Source: Mycoplasma_H phocimorsus (GTDB taxonomy: Bacteria > Bacillota_I > Bacilli_A > Mycoplasmatales > Metamycoplasmataceae). Taken from it: a stretch of DNA of 64,000 bases. This document shows, piece by piece, positions 43,275-53,126 of this stretch. The first letter of the stretch is position 1. Every line of letters begins with the position of its first letter. A model generated the notes under the pieces. The model was not told where the DNA came from. It saw nothing but the letters and a program-made list of their open reading frames with translations, and ran no database searches. The translations under genes and the position numbers were made by a program. The stretch lies in NCBI RefSeq assembly GCF_030077865.1, contig NZ_JASDDP010000024.1; one strand, given 5' to 3'.

Positions 43275-45581
43275 ATGGTTTATGATTTTAAAAATATAGA
43301 ACAAAAATGACAAAAACTTTGACTTGAAAAAGATGCTTTTGAACCTAATAAAAATTTAAAATTACAAAAAAAATATGTTCTTTCAATGTTTCCTTATCCA
43401 TCAGGAAAATTACATATGGGTCATGCAAGAAACTATGCTATTTCTGATGCAATAGCAAGGTTTTTTAGAAAAGAAAATTTTAATGTTTTTCACCCAATTG
43501 GATGAGATGCTTTTGGTTTACCAGCTGAAAATGCTGCTATTAAAAATGGAACTGAGCCCTCAAAATGAACTAGAGATAATATAGAAAATATGAAAAGCCA
43601 ATTAAAATCATTAGGGTTTTCTTTTGCTTATAATCACGAATTAGCTACTTGTGATTATGACTACACTAAATGAGAGCAATTTTTATTTATTAAATTATAT
43701 GAAGCAGGGTTAATTTATAAAAAGAAAGCAAAATTAAATTATTGTGAAAAAGATCAAACTGTTTTAGCTAATGAACAAGTAATTAATAATAAATGTTGAA
43801 GGTGTGATAGCGATGTTGTTATTAAAGAGCTTGAACAATATTATTTAAATATTAAAAAATATGAAGAAGAATTATTACAAGATCTTAAATTACTTGAAAA
43901 TAAATGACCTACTCAAGTTTTGAAAATGCAAAAAAACTGAATTGGCAAGACAGAAGGTTTTAATATTAAATTTAAACTAGAAAATACTTATGATGAAATA
44001 GAAGTATTTGAATCAAAAAATATTAATTTTAGTAAGATAGCTTTTGTTAATATTTCACCGGAGCATAAATTAGTTGAAAAATTAGTTAGTGTTGAAAAAA
44101 TTGATAAAAAAATCATTGCAAGCATAAAACTTTCAACAAACGATTTAACACTTAAAGATGTTAAATATTTAATTTTACCTATTTTTGCTATTAATCCTTT
44201 AAATAATAAAAAGTTACCAATTGTTGTTACTAATTATGCACATATTAAATTTAAAAATGAAATTTCATTAGGATTTTTTAGTGAAAACTTAGCTAATAGA
44301 GATTCGCAAATTATTAAAGAGTTATTTTTAAAAGATGAAAATAAAGAACTAAATTTTAAAAATAATGAATCAATTAAAAAAGCAACTCATTTTAACTTAA
44401 AGGATTGAGGAATTTCTAGACAAAGATTTTGAGGCACGCCAATTCCCTTAATTATTTGTGATGAGTGTGGAATTGTTCCAGAAAAATTTGAGAATTTGCC
44501 TGTAAAGCTTCCACAAATTAAAACACTAATTAATTCTCAAACTGCATTAGCTCAAAATGATGAATTTATTAATACAACTTGCTCAAAATGTAATAAACCA
44601 GCTAAAAGAGAAAGCGATACTCTTGATACATTTGTTGAATCATCATGATATTTTATGAGATATCCAGTTCCTAAAAATAGAAGATGAGATGAAATTTTTT
44701 CAAAAGAAACAGCATATTTTAATACAGTTGATTATTATGTTGGTGGTATTGAACACGCCATTCTTCATTTACTTTATTCTCGTTTCTTTACTAAGGCATT
44801 AAGAGATTTAAGTCTTATTTCTTATGATGAACCTTTCGAAAGATTAATCACACAAGGAATGGTTCTTAAAGATGGGGCTAAAATGTCAAAATCAAAAGGA
44901 AATGTAGTTGAACCTTCTGATTTAATTAATAAATATGGAGCTGATACAGCGCGTCTATTCATCTTATTTGCAGCGCCACCTGAAAAAGATTTAGAATGAA
45001 ATCCAGCTGGCGTTGAAGGGTGTTATAAATTTATTAATAAATTAGTTAACTATAGTGGTAGAGTTATAAAAGTTGATAAATTTATTAAGGCTAATGATTT
45101 AAATATTCAAGAAAAAGAGACAAGAAAAAAAATTCATCTTGCTTTAAAAAAATATTATGAAATATTTCAAGCTGCTGATTCTAGTTTTTCATTTAATACT
45201 ATTATTGCTTTATCTATGGAAATTATTAATGATTTAGAGACAAGTTCTAACGCAACACTTTGAACTGAAGCTTATTATGTCCTCTTAAATATTTTAGAAC
45301 CATTTATTCCTCATATATGTTCTGAGCTTTCTTCAAAACTATTTTATTCTTCTAATCTCAAACATTTAGAAGTTGATGAAAGTGCTTTTGAATTAGGTTA
45401 TAAAAAATATGGAATAACAATTAATGGAAAGCTTCGAGGAGAAATATTAGTTTTAGACACTGAAACTAAGCAAGAAATTCTAACTAAAGCAAAAGAAGCA
45501 GTAGCTAAATGACTTGAAAATGTTGAAATACAAAAAGAAATTTTTGTACCCGGGAGATTAGTTAATTTTGTTATTAAGTAA
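43275..45581 (+). CDS. leuS: Leucyl-tRNA synthetase with degenerate editing domain
   Basis: A 768-residue class I synthetase. FPYPSGKLHMGHARNY (HIGH) is near residue 40, WDAFGLPAENAA near 76, and KMSKSKGNVVEP near 540. The catalytic core and tRNA-binding C-terminus look normal. The CP1 editing insert (about residues 235-375) is short. Where a TTRPDT motif is expected after IEVF, it reads ESKNINFSK. The GTGAVM.VPAHDERD block is replaced by unrelated sequence, so the Thr and Asp residues needed to hydrolyse mischarged tRNA are absent. Editing-defective LeuRS has been reported from other mycoplasmas. Confidence 0.96.
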
Positions 45582-45582
45582 T

Positions 45583-45609
45583 TTAGCACTTAAAATATTT
45601 AATTGCTAA
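45583..45609 (+). promoter_or_regulatory. CIRCE-like operator upstream of lon
   Basis: TTAGCACTT, nine bases, AATTGCTAA. Compared with the HrcA operator TTAGCACTC-N9-GAGTGCTAA, 15 of 18 arm positions match and the spacer is exactly nine. It overlaps a plausible -35 (TTGCTA, 45603). Confidence 0.8.
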
Positions 45610-45624
45610 ATTTAGTTAAAATGA

Positions 45625-45630
45625 TATAAT
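45625..45630 (+). promoter_or_regulatory. Probable -10 box of lon
   Basis: TATAAT lies 16 bases after the candidate -35 TTGCTA and 26 bases before the lon ATG, with AAGGAG in between. Confidence 0.65.
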
Positions 45631-45655
45631 AAAATTAATTGAATTAAGGAGACAA

Positions 45656-48307
45656 ATGAAAAATTCACAACTTATTAAATATATAGAAAGATTTAAAGAA
45701 TGACAAAACAATAATGATGAGTTTCTAGAATCAAGCAAATTACATAAATATTATGCAATTTATACTGAAAAGGCATTATTTGGACCTGAAGAAAAAATAA
45801 AAATAACAAATTTAAATGATATTGAAAAAATTATAGAATCATCATCAAATGGTGAAAGAATATTTTTCCTTTATGCTGATAAAAAGCTTAAAAATTCTGC
45901 TAAAAACTCTAAAGCAATTTTAGCAAGACTTTTAAGTGTTAATAATGTTAAAACTGATTCACTTGAAATTACTTATGAAGCTCTTTCAATAGCTAGAATT
46001 ACTTCCGTAACTTTCAATGAAGAAAATAACGAAATTCAAGCTATAAGAGGTAGAGTAATTATGCCAGATGAAATTCTTGAAGATGACAAGGATGATGAAT
46101 TATATGATGATAAATTTCGTGAATTTATTGCTAAAGTAAAGGATATTTCTAAAAGAGCTGCCGATCTTTCTGCAAAAGGTTATATAGAAGCTAGCGATGT
46201 AATGACTTTAACAACTTTTATAATGTTAATAATGTCAGAAGTAGATAATGATCATAATATTATTATTAATAATTATATTCTATTTACATTTATAAGTTGA
46301 TTAACTAGATTTGCTTATAAAAAAGACGTTACAAGTGCTTCATATATCGAATATTTAAAAACAGAGTTAAAGAAACTTATTTTTGAGGAAAAATGAAGTT
46401 TTATGGTGTTTTTCTACTATCTTTCAAATTCTTTTGATTTATTAAATTCTTATTTTAGAGAATTTGAAGATCAAAATAAAAAAGATAAAGAATTAGGTAG
46501 TGATTCTAATGCTATTATGAAAGATATTGATCGTAAAATTGATGCCAAACTAAAGAGCGATTTAGATAAACAACAAACAGATTTCATTTTAAGAGAAAAA
46601 ATTAGAGTAATTAAATCACTTCTTAATGACAATAGTCAAAAAAAAGAAGAAGACGAAATTAAAGAAAAAGCAAAATTTCCTAAAAAAGTACTTGAAATAA
46701 TTCAAGAACAAAAACAAAAATTAGAAGAAATGATGCCTTCTTCACCTAATGCAGATATTACAAAAACCTATATTGAAATTTTAACTAATTTACCTTGAAA
46801 AAAAGTTTCAACTTTTAATACTTCAATTGAAAAAGCAAAAGAAGTTTTAGAATCAAATCACTATGGTTTAGAAGAAGTTAAAAAAAGAATTATTGAATAT
46901 ATTGCTATTGAAATTAGAAAAAACAAAGTAAGAAATAGTAAAGATAATATTAAGTTAAATAATGAAGAAGAAATTAATTCACATTTATTTGAAGATAAAA
47001 TTCAAAAGAAAGTGTTATCTTCTCCAATCTTAACTTTAGTTGGGCCGCCAGGAACTGGTAAAACTTCTTTAGCAAAATCAATAGCTGATGCATTAGGAAG
47101 AAAAATGGTTAAAATTTCTCTTGGCGGCGTTCATGATGAAGCAGAAATTCGTGGTCATAGAAGAACTTACGTTGGAGCAATGCCAGGAAAAATCATTAAT
47201 GCTATTAAAAAATCAGGCGTTTCTAATCCTCTTATTTTATTAGATGAAATTGATAAAATGTCATCAGATCGTCGCGGTGATCCTACAAGTGCAATGCTAG
47301 AAGTGTTGGATCCTGAACAAAATGCAAAATTTCAAGATAATTACGTAGAAATTGAATATGATCTTTCTGATGTAATGTTTGTTGCTACCGCTAATTATTT
47401 TGAAAATATTCCACCTGCTCTTATTGATCGTGTTGAAATGATTGAACTTCATACATACACTGTTGAAGAAAAAATCAAAATAGCGCGTCAATATTTAATT
47501 TCAAGAGTACTTGAGCAAAACTTTGTTTCAAAAAATATTGTAGAAATTTCTGATGAAATGCTTAAATATATTATTAAACATTATACTATGGAAGCTGGTG
47601 TTAGATCGCTTTATAGGCAACTTGATAAAATTGTAAGAAAAATTTGTGTTGAAGAAATGGAAAATGATTTTGAAGATAAAATTTTTCTTAATGAAGAGTT
47701 GATTACTAAGTATTTAGGTGTAAAAAAAATAGATGAAGATGAACTTGAAGAAGAGCTTCATGTAGGAACTGTAAATGGCTTAGCATTTACTTCATATGGA
47801 GGAAGTACTCTTCAAATTGAAGTTACTTCTTATCCAGGTAAGGGTGAGCTTAAACTTACAGGTCAATTAAAAGAAGTTATGCAAGAATCTGCACAAATTG
47901 CTTTTACTTATGTAAAAGCAAATGCACAAAAATTTAATATTAATTTTGACTTTGATAATAATAATATTCATATTCATGTGCCTGAAGGGGCTACCCCTAA
48001 AGACGGGCCTAGCGCCGGCGTTACATTTACAAGCGCGATTATATCTTGTTTACTTGATAAGGCATTACCTTCTAATGTTGGTATGACAGGAGAAATTACT
48101 CTTACTGGAAAAGTATTAGCTATTGGTGGTCTTAAAGAAAAATCACTGGCTGCATATCATAAGGGAATTTCTCAAGTATTTATTCCTTTTTCAAATAAAA
48201 AAGATTTAATTGATATTCCACAAGAAGTAAAAGAAAAAATTACTTACATTCCTGTAAAAGATTATCAAGAAATATTTGAACATTTGTTTGTAAAAAAATC
48301 TAATTAA
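45656..48307 (+). CDS. lon: ATP-dependent protease Lon
   Basis: An 883-residue protein. The N-terminal substrate domain is long and diverged (to about residue 330). Then come a coiled coil, the AAA+ module with Walker A VGPPGTGKTSLAKS near 465 and Walker B LILLDEIDKMSSD near 525, and the C-terminal protease with catalytic Ser in PKDGPSAGVTF near 785 and Lys in GGLKEKSLAAY near 828. It degrades damaged and regulatory proteins. The CIRCE operator upstream indicates heat-shock control by HrcA. Confidence 0.97.
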
Positions 48308-48354
48308 TCCATATAATATATAAATATAATAAATTATATATTTAAGGAAATATA

Positions 48355-48603
48355 ATGCAACAAAATATACAACTAATCCCCTTGACTATTGGTATAATAT
48401 TTGCACTTTTTATTTGAATATCATTTTTGTTTGGATCATTTAAATTAAAAAAAGTTTTATTTAATCATTTACCAAAATTAAAATTACTTAGAATTGATTT
48501 CTTTATTAATTTATTAATAATTTTCTTTTCTATTATAATATTTATTATATTCTTTATTTTAGTTATATTATATGAATTAAAAATGAAACAAAAAGAAGTA
48601 TAA
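48355..48603 (+). CDS. Small two-TM membrane protein
   Basis: An 82-residue protein with two transmembrane helices (about 10-28 and 50-74) joined by a basic loop and ending in a charged tail. AAGGAAAT precedes the ATG. It sits between lon and the tRNA-Leu pair. No family recognised. Confidence 0.55.
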
Positions 48604-48617
48604 TACTTCTTTCTAAT

Positions 48618-48701
48618 GCCCGAATGGTGAAATGGCAGACACGGTTGACTCAAAATCAACTGCCGCAAGGCTTGCAGGTTCAAGTCCTGTTTCGGGCACC
48701 A
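48618..48701 (+). tRNA. tRNA-Leu(CAA)
   Basis: A class II tRNA with acceptor GCCCGAA/TTCGGGC, anticodon stem TTGA/TCAA with loop CTCAAAA (anticodon CAA), a long variable arm and an encoded CCA. Confidence 0.93.
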
Positions 48702-48704
48702 TAT

Positions 48705-48789
48705 GCCCAGATGGTGGAAATGGCAGACACGCTAGATTAAGGCTCTAGTGAGGAGACTCATGCAGGTTCAAGTCCTGTTCTGGGCACCA
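48705..48789 (+). tRNA. tRNA-Leu(AAG)
   Basis: A class II tRNA with acceptor GCCCAGA/TCTGGGC, anticodon stem CTAGA/TCTAG with loop TTAAGGC, giving anticodon AAG. The variable arm is GAGGAGACTC and the CCA is encoded. Three bases separate it from the CAA isoacceptor. An A at position 34 is unusual in bacteria. Confidence 0.88.
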
Positions 48790-48806
48790 TATCATAATTT
48801 TTGACC

Positions 48807-48831
48807 AGGAACCTAAATAAGGTTCTTTTTT
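48807..48831 (+). terminator. Terminator after the tRNA-Leu pair
   Basis: GAACCT and AGGTTC arms with a five-base loop and a T run, ending just before the rsmE ribosome site. It may allow partial read-through into rsmE. Confidence 0.65.
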
Positions 48832-48843
48832 ACTAGGAGAAAA

Positions 48844-49524
48844 ATGTTAAGATTTTTAGTTTCACAAAAAGAAGGAAATGCTTTTATTTTTGATAAAAAT
48901 AATCAAGAAAGAATAAAAGCGAATAGATTAAGAGAAAATGAACATATTTTATGCTTATATGAAAATGAATATTATGAAGCTAGTATTTCAAAAAATAAGG
49001 CTAATATTATTAAAAAACTCGATATTAATAACGAATTTAAGCATGATATTGTTTACGCTTTACCTTTAATTAAGTATAAAAAAATTGATTTATTAGTGCA
49101 AAAGCTGACCGAACTTGGCGTTAAAAAATTACAGTTACTTTTAACTGAAAATATATCTGTTAAATATACAATTGATGATTTAAAAAAGAAAATAGAACGT
49201 TGAGAAGCAATTTCTAAAGCAGCATGTGAACAAAGTTTTAGAAATAATTACCTTAAAATTTTAATGCCAATTAAATTCGATGATTTTTTAAAACAATATT
49301 TAAACTACAATAAATTTATAGCTCATGAAAAACAAGAAGTTGAAGAAAGTTTCTTTTTAGAAGGCGATTTAGTGCTTGTTTCAGGTCCTGAAGGTGGATT
49401 AACTCAAGATGAAGTAGAAAAAGCACTTAAAAATAATTTTAAAGTAATTAGTCTTGGTAAAACTATTTTAAGAGCTGAAAGCGCTGCTATTAAATTAGCA
49501 TCACTAATCAAAACTAATAATTAA
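48844..49524 (+). CDS. rsmE: 16S rRNA m3U1498 methyltransferase RsmE
   Basis: A 226-residue SPOUT-class protein. The N-terminal PUA-like part is followed by the knotted methyltransferase domain with VSGPEGGLTQDEV near 185 and SLGKTILRAESAAI near 205, the SAM-binding loops. One TGA Trp precedes the SKAACEQSFRN helix, also typical. It methylates U1498 in helix 44. Length is slightly below the usual 240-250. Confidence 0.94.
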
Positions 49525-49557
49525 ATTAAACTTTACAAATTGAATAAAAAAGATGAC

Positions 49558-49594
49558 ATTTAAGCAATTTAAAAAACGCTTAAATAATTTTTTA
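49558..49594 (+). terminator. Terminator after rsmE
   Basis: ATTTAAGC and GCTTAAAT arms with a 12-base loop are followed by AA and a T run. Confidence 0.7.
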
Positions 49595-49668
49595 TATTGT
49601 TTCCCAGAATATTCCCATAGCTAATTTATGTTATATAATTTTATAAATTAATATAGCATAATATTAAT

Positions 49669-51567
49669 ATGAAGAATAAATATAAATTATGAATTTCAGC
49701 TGCTGGAATTACTCCAATTACCTTTGCGGCAATATCTTGTAGTAATACAAGTAATGAAACAGTTTCAAATGAACAAATTATTGAAAAAACATTAAGCAGA
49801 TTAAATATTGCTGATCTCCAATTTCATAATAATGTATCAGATAATATTGAATTTGAAAATGGAAAAAAAGAAATAGAAATTAATGGTGCTCAAGTTAAAA
49901 TTTCAAACATATTAAAGGAAAAAAATAGTGTTTTTGTAGTTTTTGAAATTAAAACTAAAGAAAGTACTAGAAAAATAGGACATCGCTTTACACAAGAAGA
50001 TTTTTTAAATTCTAAAGTTAAAGAACAAGAACAGCAAAATATTAGTGAATATGAAGCACATATAATTGCTAAAAGGTTAGAAATGCCTAATTTTAGTAAT
50101 TTGACAAAAGAAGAAGTAATTGATAATTTTTCTAATATTGAATTTACAATCAATTCACTTGATTTGATTAAATATCCTGATCTTAGCGTTAAATTAGTAG
50201 AAGTCAAAAATTCTATTAATGGATTAGCTTTTATATTCATGCTTACAGTTGATAAACAAAAAACTCCTATTAAAGCTGGTGTTTTTATGCCTGATAATTT
50301 ATTTAAAATAACTGAAGAAGCTAATGAGAACTTTGAAGATTCACAAGAAGAAAGAGATAAAGAAGAAGATATACTTTTATCTAAAGAAGAACTTGATGCA
50401 GAAGAAAGTTTTCCACCTTTAGATTATGAAGGTGAAGCACCTTTATTTAAAGGAGAAGTAGAGCCTAAATATAAAAAACTTGATAATCAAAGAAGAATTG
50501 GTCACTGAAATATTCTTAATTACCCAGGTTCATATAAAAAGCCTAAAAACCACGCCTTTAAAGTCGATGCTATTGCAACAACAATTTATAAAACAAGACA
50601 AGATATTGTAGGTTTAACAGAAATTAATTTTGGATATGGAAATAAAGTTAAAGAAATTCAAAATAAATTAAATGAAAAATGAGGCCAAAATACCTATTCA
50701 TTATTACTACAACCTACTTCAGATAAAAATCCTGATGCAAACAATGCAACTGCTGAACAAATTGCTGTTTTATATAATCATTTTTATTACAAGCCATTAG
50801 AAACAATGTCATTTGGCAAGGAAGATAAATCTTATAAAAGACCATTATTTGGAGTATTATTTAAAGACAAAACTACCGAAAAAACAATTATAACAATTTT
50901 TGGTCATTTAGATTCTCCTGGTCCTAAAAAAAGTGCAGGAGAATCAAGCGCTGGTAAAGAATGGCCTGAACAAGGAGCTTGAGAAGTACAAGAAGTTCTT
51001 AATATTCCTAAAGCATTTGAAGCATTTCAAAAATTAGATCCATCGGCGTCAATTATTTTTGAAGGTGATACAAATATTAAAACACGAAATAATAATTTAT
51101 TCTTAACAAATGATTTTAAAAATGCTAATATAGAAAATTATTATGGTGATATGAGTATTCATTCAAAATCAAATGAAAAAGAAAAAGTGCTCATAAAAGA
51201 TATACCTTGAGTATATGAATATTATGATACTTCAGCTGGTAAAGAACATAAATCAAATTCAAAAAAACATTCAGATGATCTTTATGCTAATGCTTATGAT
51301 AAAATTTTATTTAGAGAAAATTCAGGTTTAAATATTATTTCTGAAAAAGAAAAAATTGATATAAAAACTGAAGAATATAACAATGTGTGATTTAAATTCG
51401 ACCTCATTAATTCATACGAATCTAAATTTTTCCCTGAAACTTTATTAGAATCTTGAAAACAAACTGAAAAATATAAAGAATCAAAAACTCAAGCATTAAA
51501 TTTCAGATTTTCAGAATCAATTTCCGATCATACTTTAGTTTGAGTAGATTATGAAGTAAAAAAATAA
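49669..51567 (+). CDS. mnuA: MnuA-type membrane nuclease lipoprotein
   Basis: A 632-residue lipoprotein: signal peptide ending AAISC (Cys about 23), an N-terminal region of two repeat-like segments (about 30-220), an acidic linker, then an endonuclease/exonuclease/phosphatase domain from about residue 278. Family motifs are visible: RRIGHWNILNYPG, IVGLTEINFG with the metal Glu, FGHLDSPG, FEGDTNIK (GDxN) and the C-terminal SDHTLVWVDYE (SDH). It belongs to the mycoplasma MnuA group that degrades extracellular nucleic acid. No transporter genes adjoin it. Confidence 0.88.
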
Positions 51568-51633
51568 TTATACAAATTTAACAAAAATAAATTAATTAAA
51601 ATTATCAAAAAATGATAAAATATAAATGCAATA

Positions 51634-51795
51634 AATTAATTGCAGAAAGTAGAATCACTTCTCACCTGATGATTCATTCATGGGTTTTGCTACAATTAAG
51701 TTATTAATTTGATAAATTTATCATTTGTCTTTTGATAATCTTATGTCGCAAATAAGTGGTTTAAAACCACTTTTTTATATATTTTTATTAAGGAG
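51634..51795 (+). promoter_or_regulatory. infC leader, L20-type transcription attenuator
   Basis: A 5' region of about 170 bases before infC contains GAAAGTAGA, ACTTCTCACC and GGGTTTTGCTA blocks like those of the L20 leaders of low-GC bacteria, and ends in a T-tailed hairpin directly before the ribosome site. In Bacillus, L20 binding to this leader causes early termination of infC-rpmI-rplT. The gene order here is identical. Confidence 0.65.
51754..51777 (+). terminator. Attenuator terminator in the infC leader
   Basis: AAGTGGTTT and AAACCACTT pair around a single-base centre (effective loop four to six) and run into TTTTTT, only 12 bases before the AAGGAG of infC. Confidence 0.8.
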
Positions 51796-51801
51796 ATATT
51801 T

Positions 51802-52419
51802 ATTCACGTAAATAATAGAAATTCAAAAGGTCCTAAATCAGAACACATTTTAAATGATGATATTCCATTTAAAAAAGTGTTTTTAGTAGGTTCTGAAAAT
51901 GAAAAAATTGGTGTTATGGAAACATCAAGAGCAATAGAAATGGCAAAAGAATCTAAAATGGATTTAGTTTTAATTAGTTCAACACCTAAACCAATTGCTA
52001 AAATATTAGACTATGGTAAATTTAAATACGATAGAAAGAAAAAAGCTAAACAAGCTAAAGAAAAACAGACAACTATTCAAAATAGACAAGTTAGATTAAC
52101 TCCATTAATTGGTCAACATGATATGGAAACAAAAGCTAGAAAAGTGAGAGAATTTTTACTTGAAGGCGATCGTATCAAAATAAGTTTAAAATTTAGAGGA
52201 AGAGAAATGGCTAGACAAGATTTAGGACATGATACTCTAAGTCGTTTTTATAAACTTGTTGAAGATTTATCAGAAATTTCAAAAGAACCAACATTAACAG
52301 ACCGTTTTTTAGATATGCATATTCAACCATCTAAGCTGAAAATAGCAAAATGAAAAAAAATGCAGAATGAAGAAAATAATATTGACCAAAATAAAGAATC
52401 AGAACAAGAAGATATTTAA
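51802..52419 (+). CDS. infC: Translation initiation factor IF-3, ATT start
   Basis: A 205-residue protein. AAGGAG at 51790-51795 is followed six bases later by ATT CAC GTA AAT AAT AGA, the conserved IF-3 N-terminus (I/M-x-VNN-x-IR), with no in-frame ATG or GTG near it. The rare AUU start therefore appears genuine and matches the self-control codon known from E. coli infC. The KILDYGKFKYD, linker and RLTPLIGQHDMETK blocks are intact. The C-terminus is extended and acidic. IF-3 blocks subunit joining and checks the start codon. Confidence 0.93.
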
Positions 52420-52428
52420 GGAGATAGT

Positions 52429-52617
52429 ATGCCAAAAATGAAAACTAAATCAGCACTTAAAAAACGTATTAAAATTACTGGCACAGGTAAAATTATGCGT
52501 GAACAAGCGTTTCGTTCACATTTAGCACAAAATAAAACAACAAAACAAAAACGTCAAAGCCGTAAAAGTACACAAATGCATGCAAGTGATCTAAAAAGAT
52601 TTAAAGGATTAATTTAA
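52429..52617 (+). CDS. rpmI: Ribosomal protein L35
   Basis: A 62-residue basic protein beginning MPKMKTKSALKKRIKITGTG, the L35 hallmark. It sits nine bases after infC with its own AAGGAG and is part of the L20-controlled operon. Confidence 0.97.
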   Translation: MPKMKTKSALKKRIKITGTGKIMREQAFRSHLAQNKTTKQKRQSRKSTQMHASDLKRFKGLI

Positions 52618-52632
52618 TATAAGGAGTAATAC

Positions 52633-52983
52633 ATGAGAGTAAAAGGCGGAACAGTTACACGCGCAAGACGTAAAAAATGATTAAAACTTGCTAAAGGATA
52701 CTTTGGACATAAATCAATTGGATATAAAGTTGCTAAACAAGCAGTTATAAAATCTTGAACATATGCATTCAGAGACCGTAAACAAGTAAAAAGAGATTAC
52801 AGAAAATTATGAATCTCAAGAATTAATGCAGCAGTTAGAGAAGAAGGAATGACATATTCACAATTTATTAACGGGCTTAAAAAAGCTAATGTATTAATTA
52901 ATCGTAAAATGTTATCAGAATTAGCAATTCACGAACCACAAACATTTAAAAATATAATAGAAACAGCAAGATCTGCGAGATAA
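52633..52983 (+). CDS. rplT: Ribosomal protein L20
   Basis: A 116-residue protein: MRVKGGTVTRARRKKWLKLAKGYFG, with the Trp encoded by TGA, then YAFRDRKQVKRDYRKLWI and INGLKKANVLINRKML. It binds 23S rRNA early in assembly and, by homology, the infC leader as repressor. AAGGAG is seven bases upstream. Confidence 0.97.
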
Positions 52984-52985
52984 TT

Positions 52986-53078
52986 ATGCGTAAAATAGTT
53001 AGAAAAAGAAATAAAATCCGTAATGAAAAAAGAGTTCAAAGAATTGCTAAGGAACAAAGAAAAGCAAATAGTAAATAA
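52986..53078 (+). CDS. 30-residue basic peptide after rplT (putative)
   Basis: ATG opens two bases after the rplT stop and gives 30 residues, about half Arg or Lys (MRKIVRKRNKIRNEKRVQRI and on), before TAA and an immediate terminator. It has no separate ribosome site, so it would depend on coupled translation from rplT. The composition is like a ribosomal-protein tail. It could be a real small protein or a frame-shifted remnant of a longer neighbour. Confidence 0.45.
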   Translation: MRKIVRKRNKIRNEKRVQRIAKEQRKANSK

Positions 53079-53102
53079 GTAAGATTATTTCTTACTTTTT
53101 TT
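53077..53102 (+). terminator. Terminator of the infC-rpmI-rplT operon
   Basis: AAGTAAGA and TCTTACTT arms with a four-base loop and a T run. It overlaps the stop of the 30-residue frame. Confidence 0.8.
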
Positions 53103-53126
53103 ATGATTTAATCGAAGAAGGTAAAT

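Noticed and set aside
45398..45589. 63-codon minus-strand frame under the leuS 3' end
   Set aside because: It overlaps conserved LeuRS coding sequence and the CIRCE region and lacks a ribosome site.
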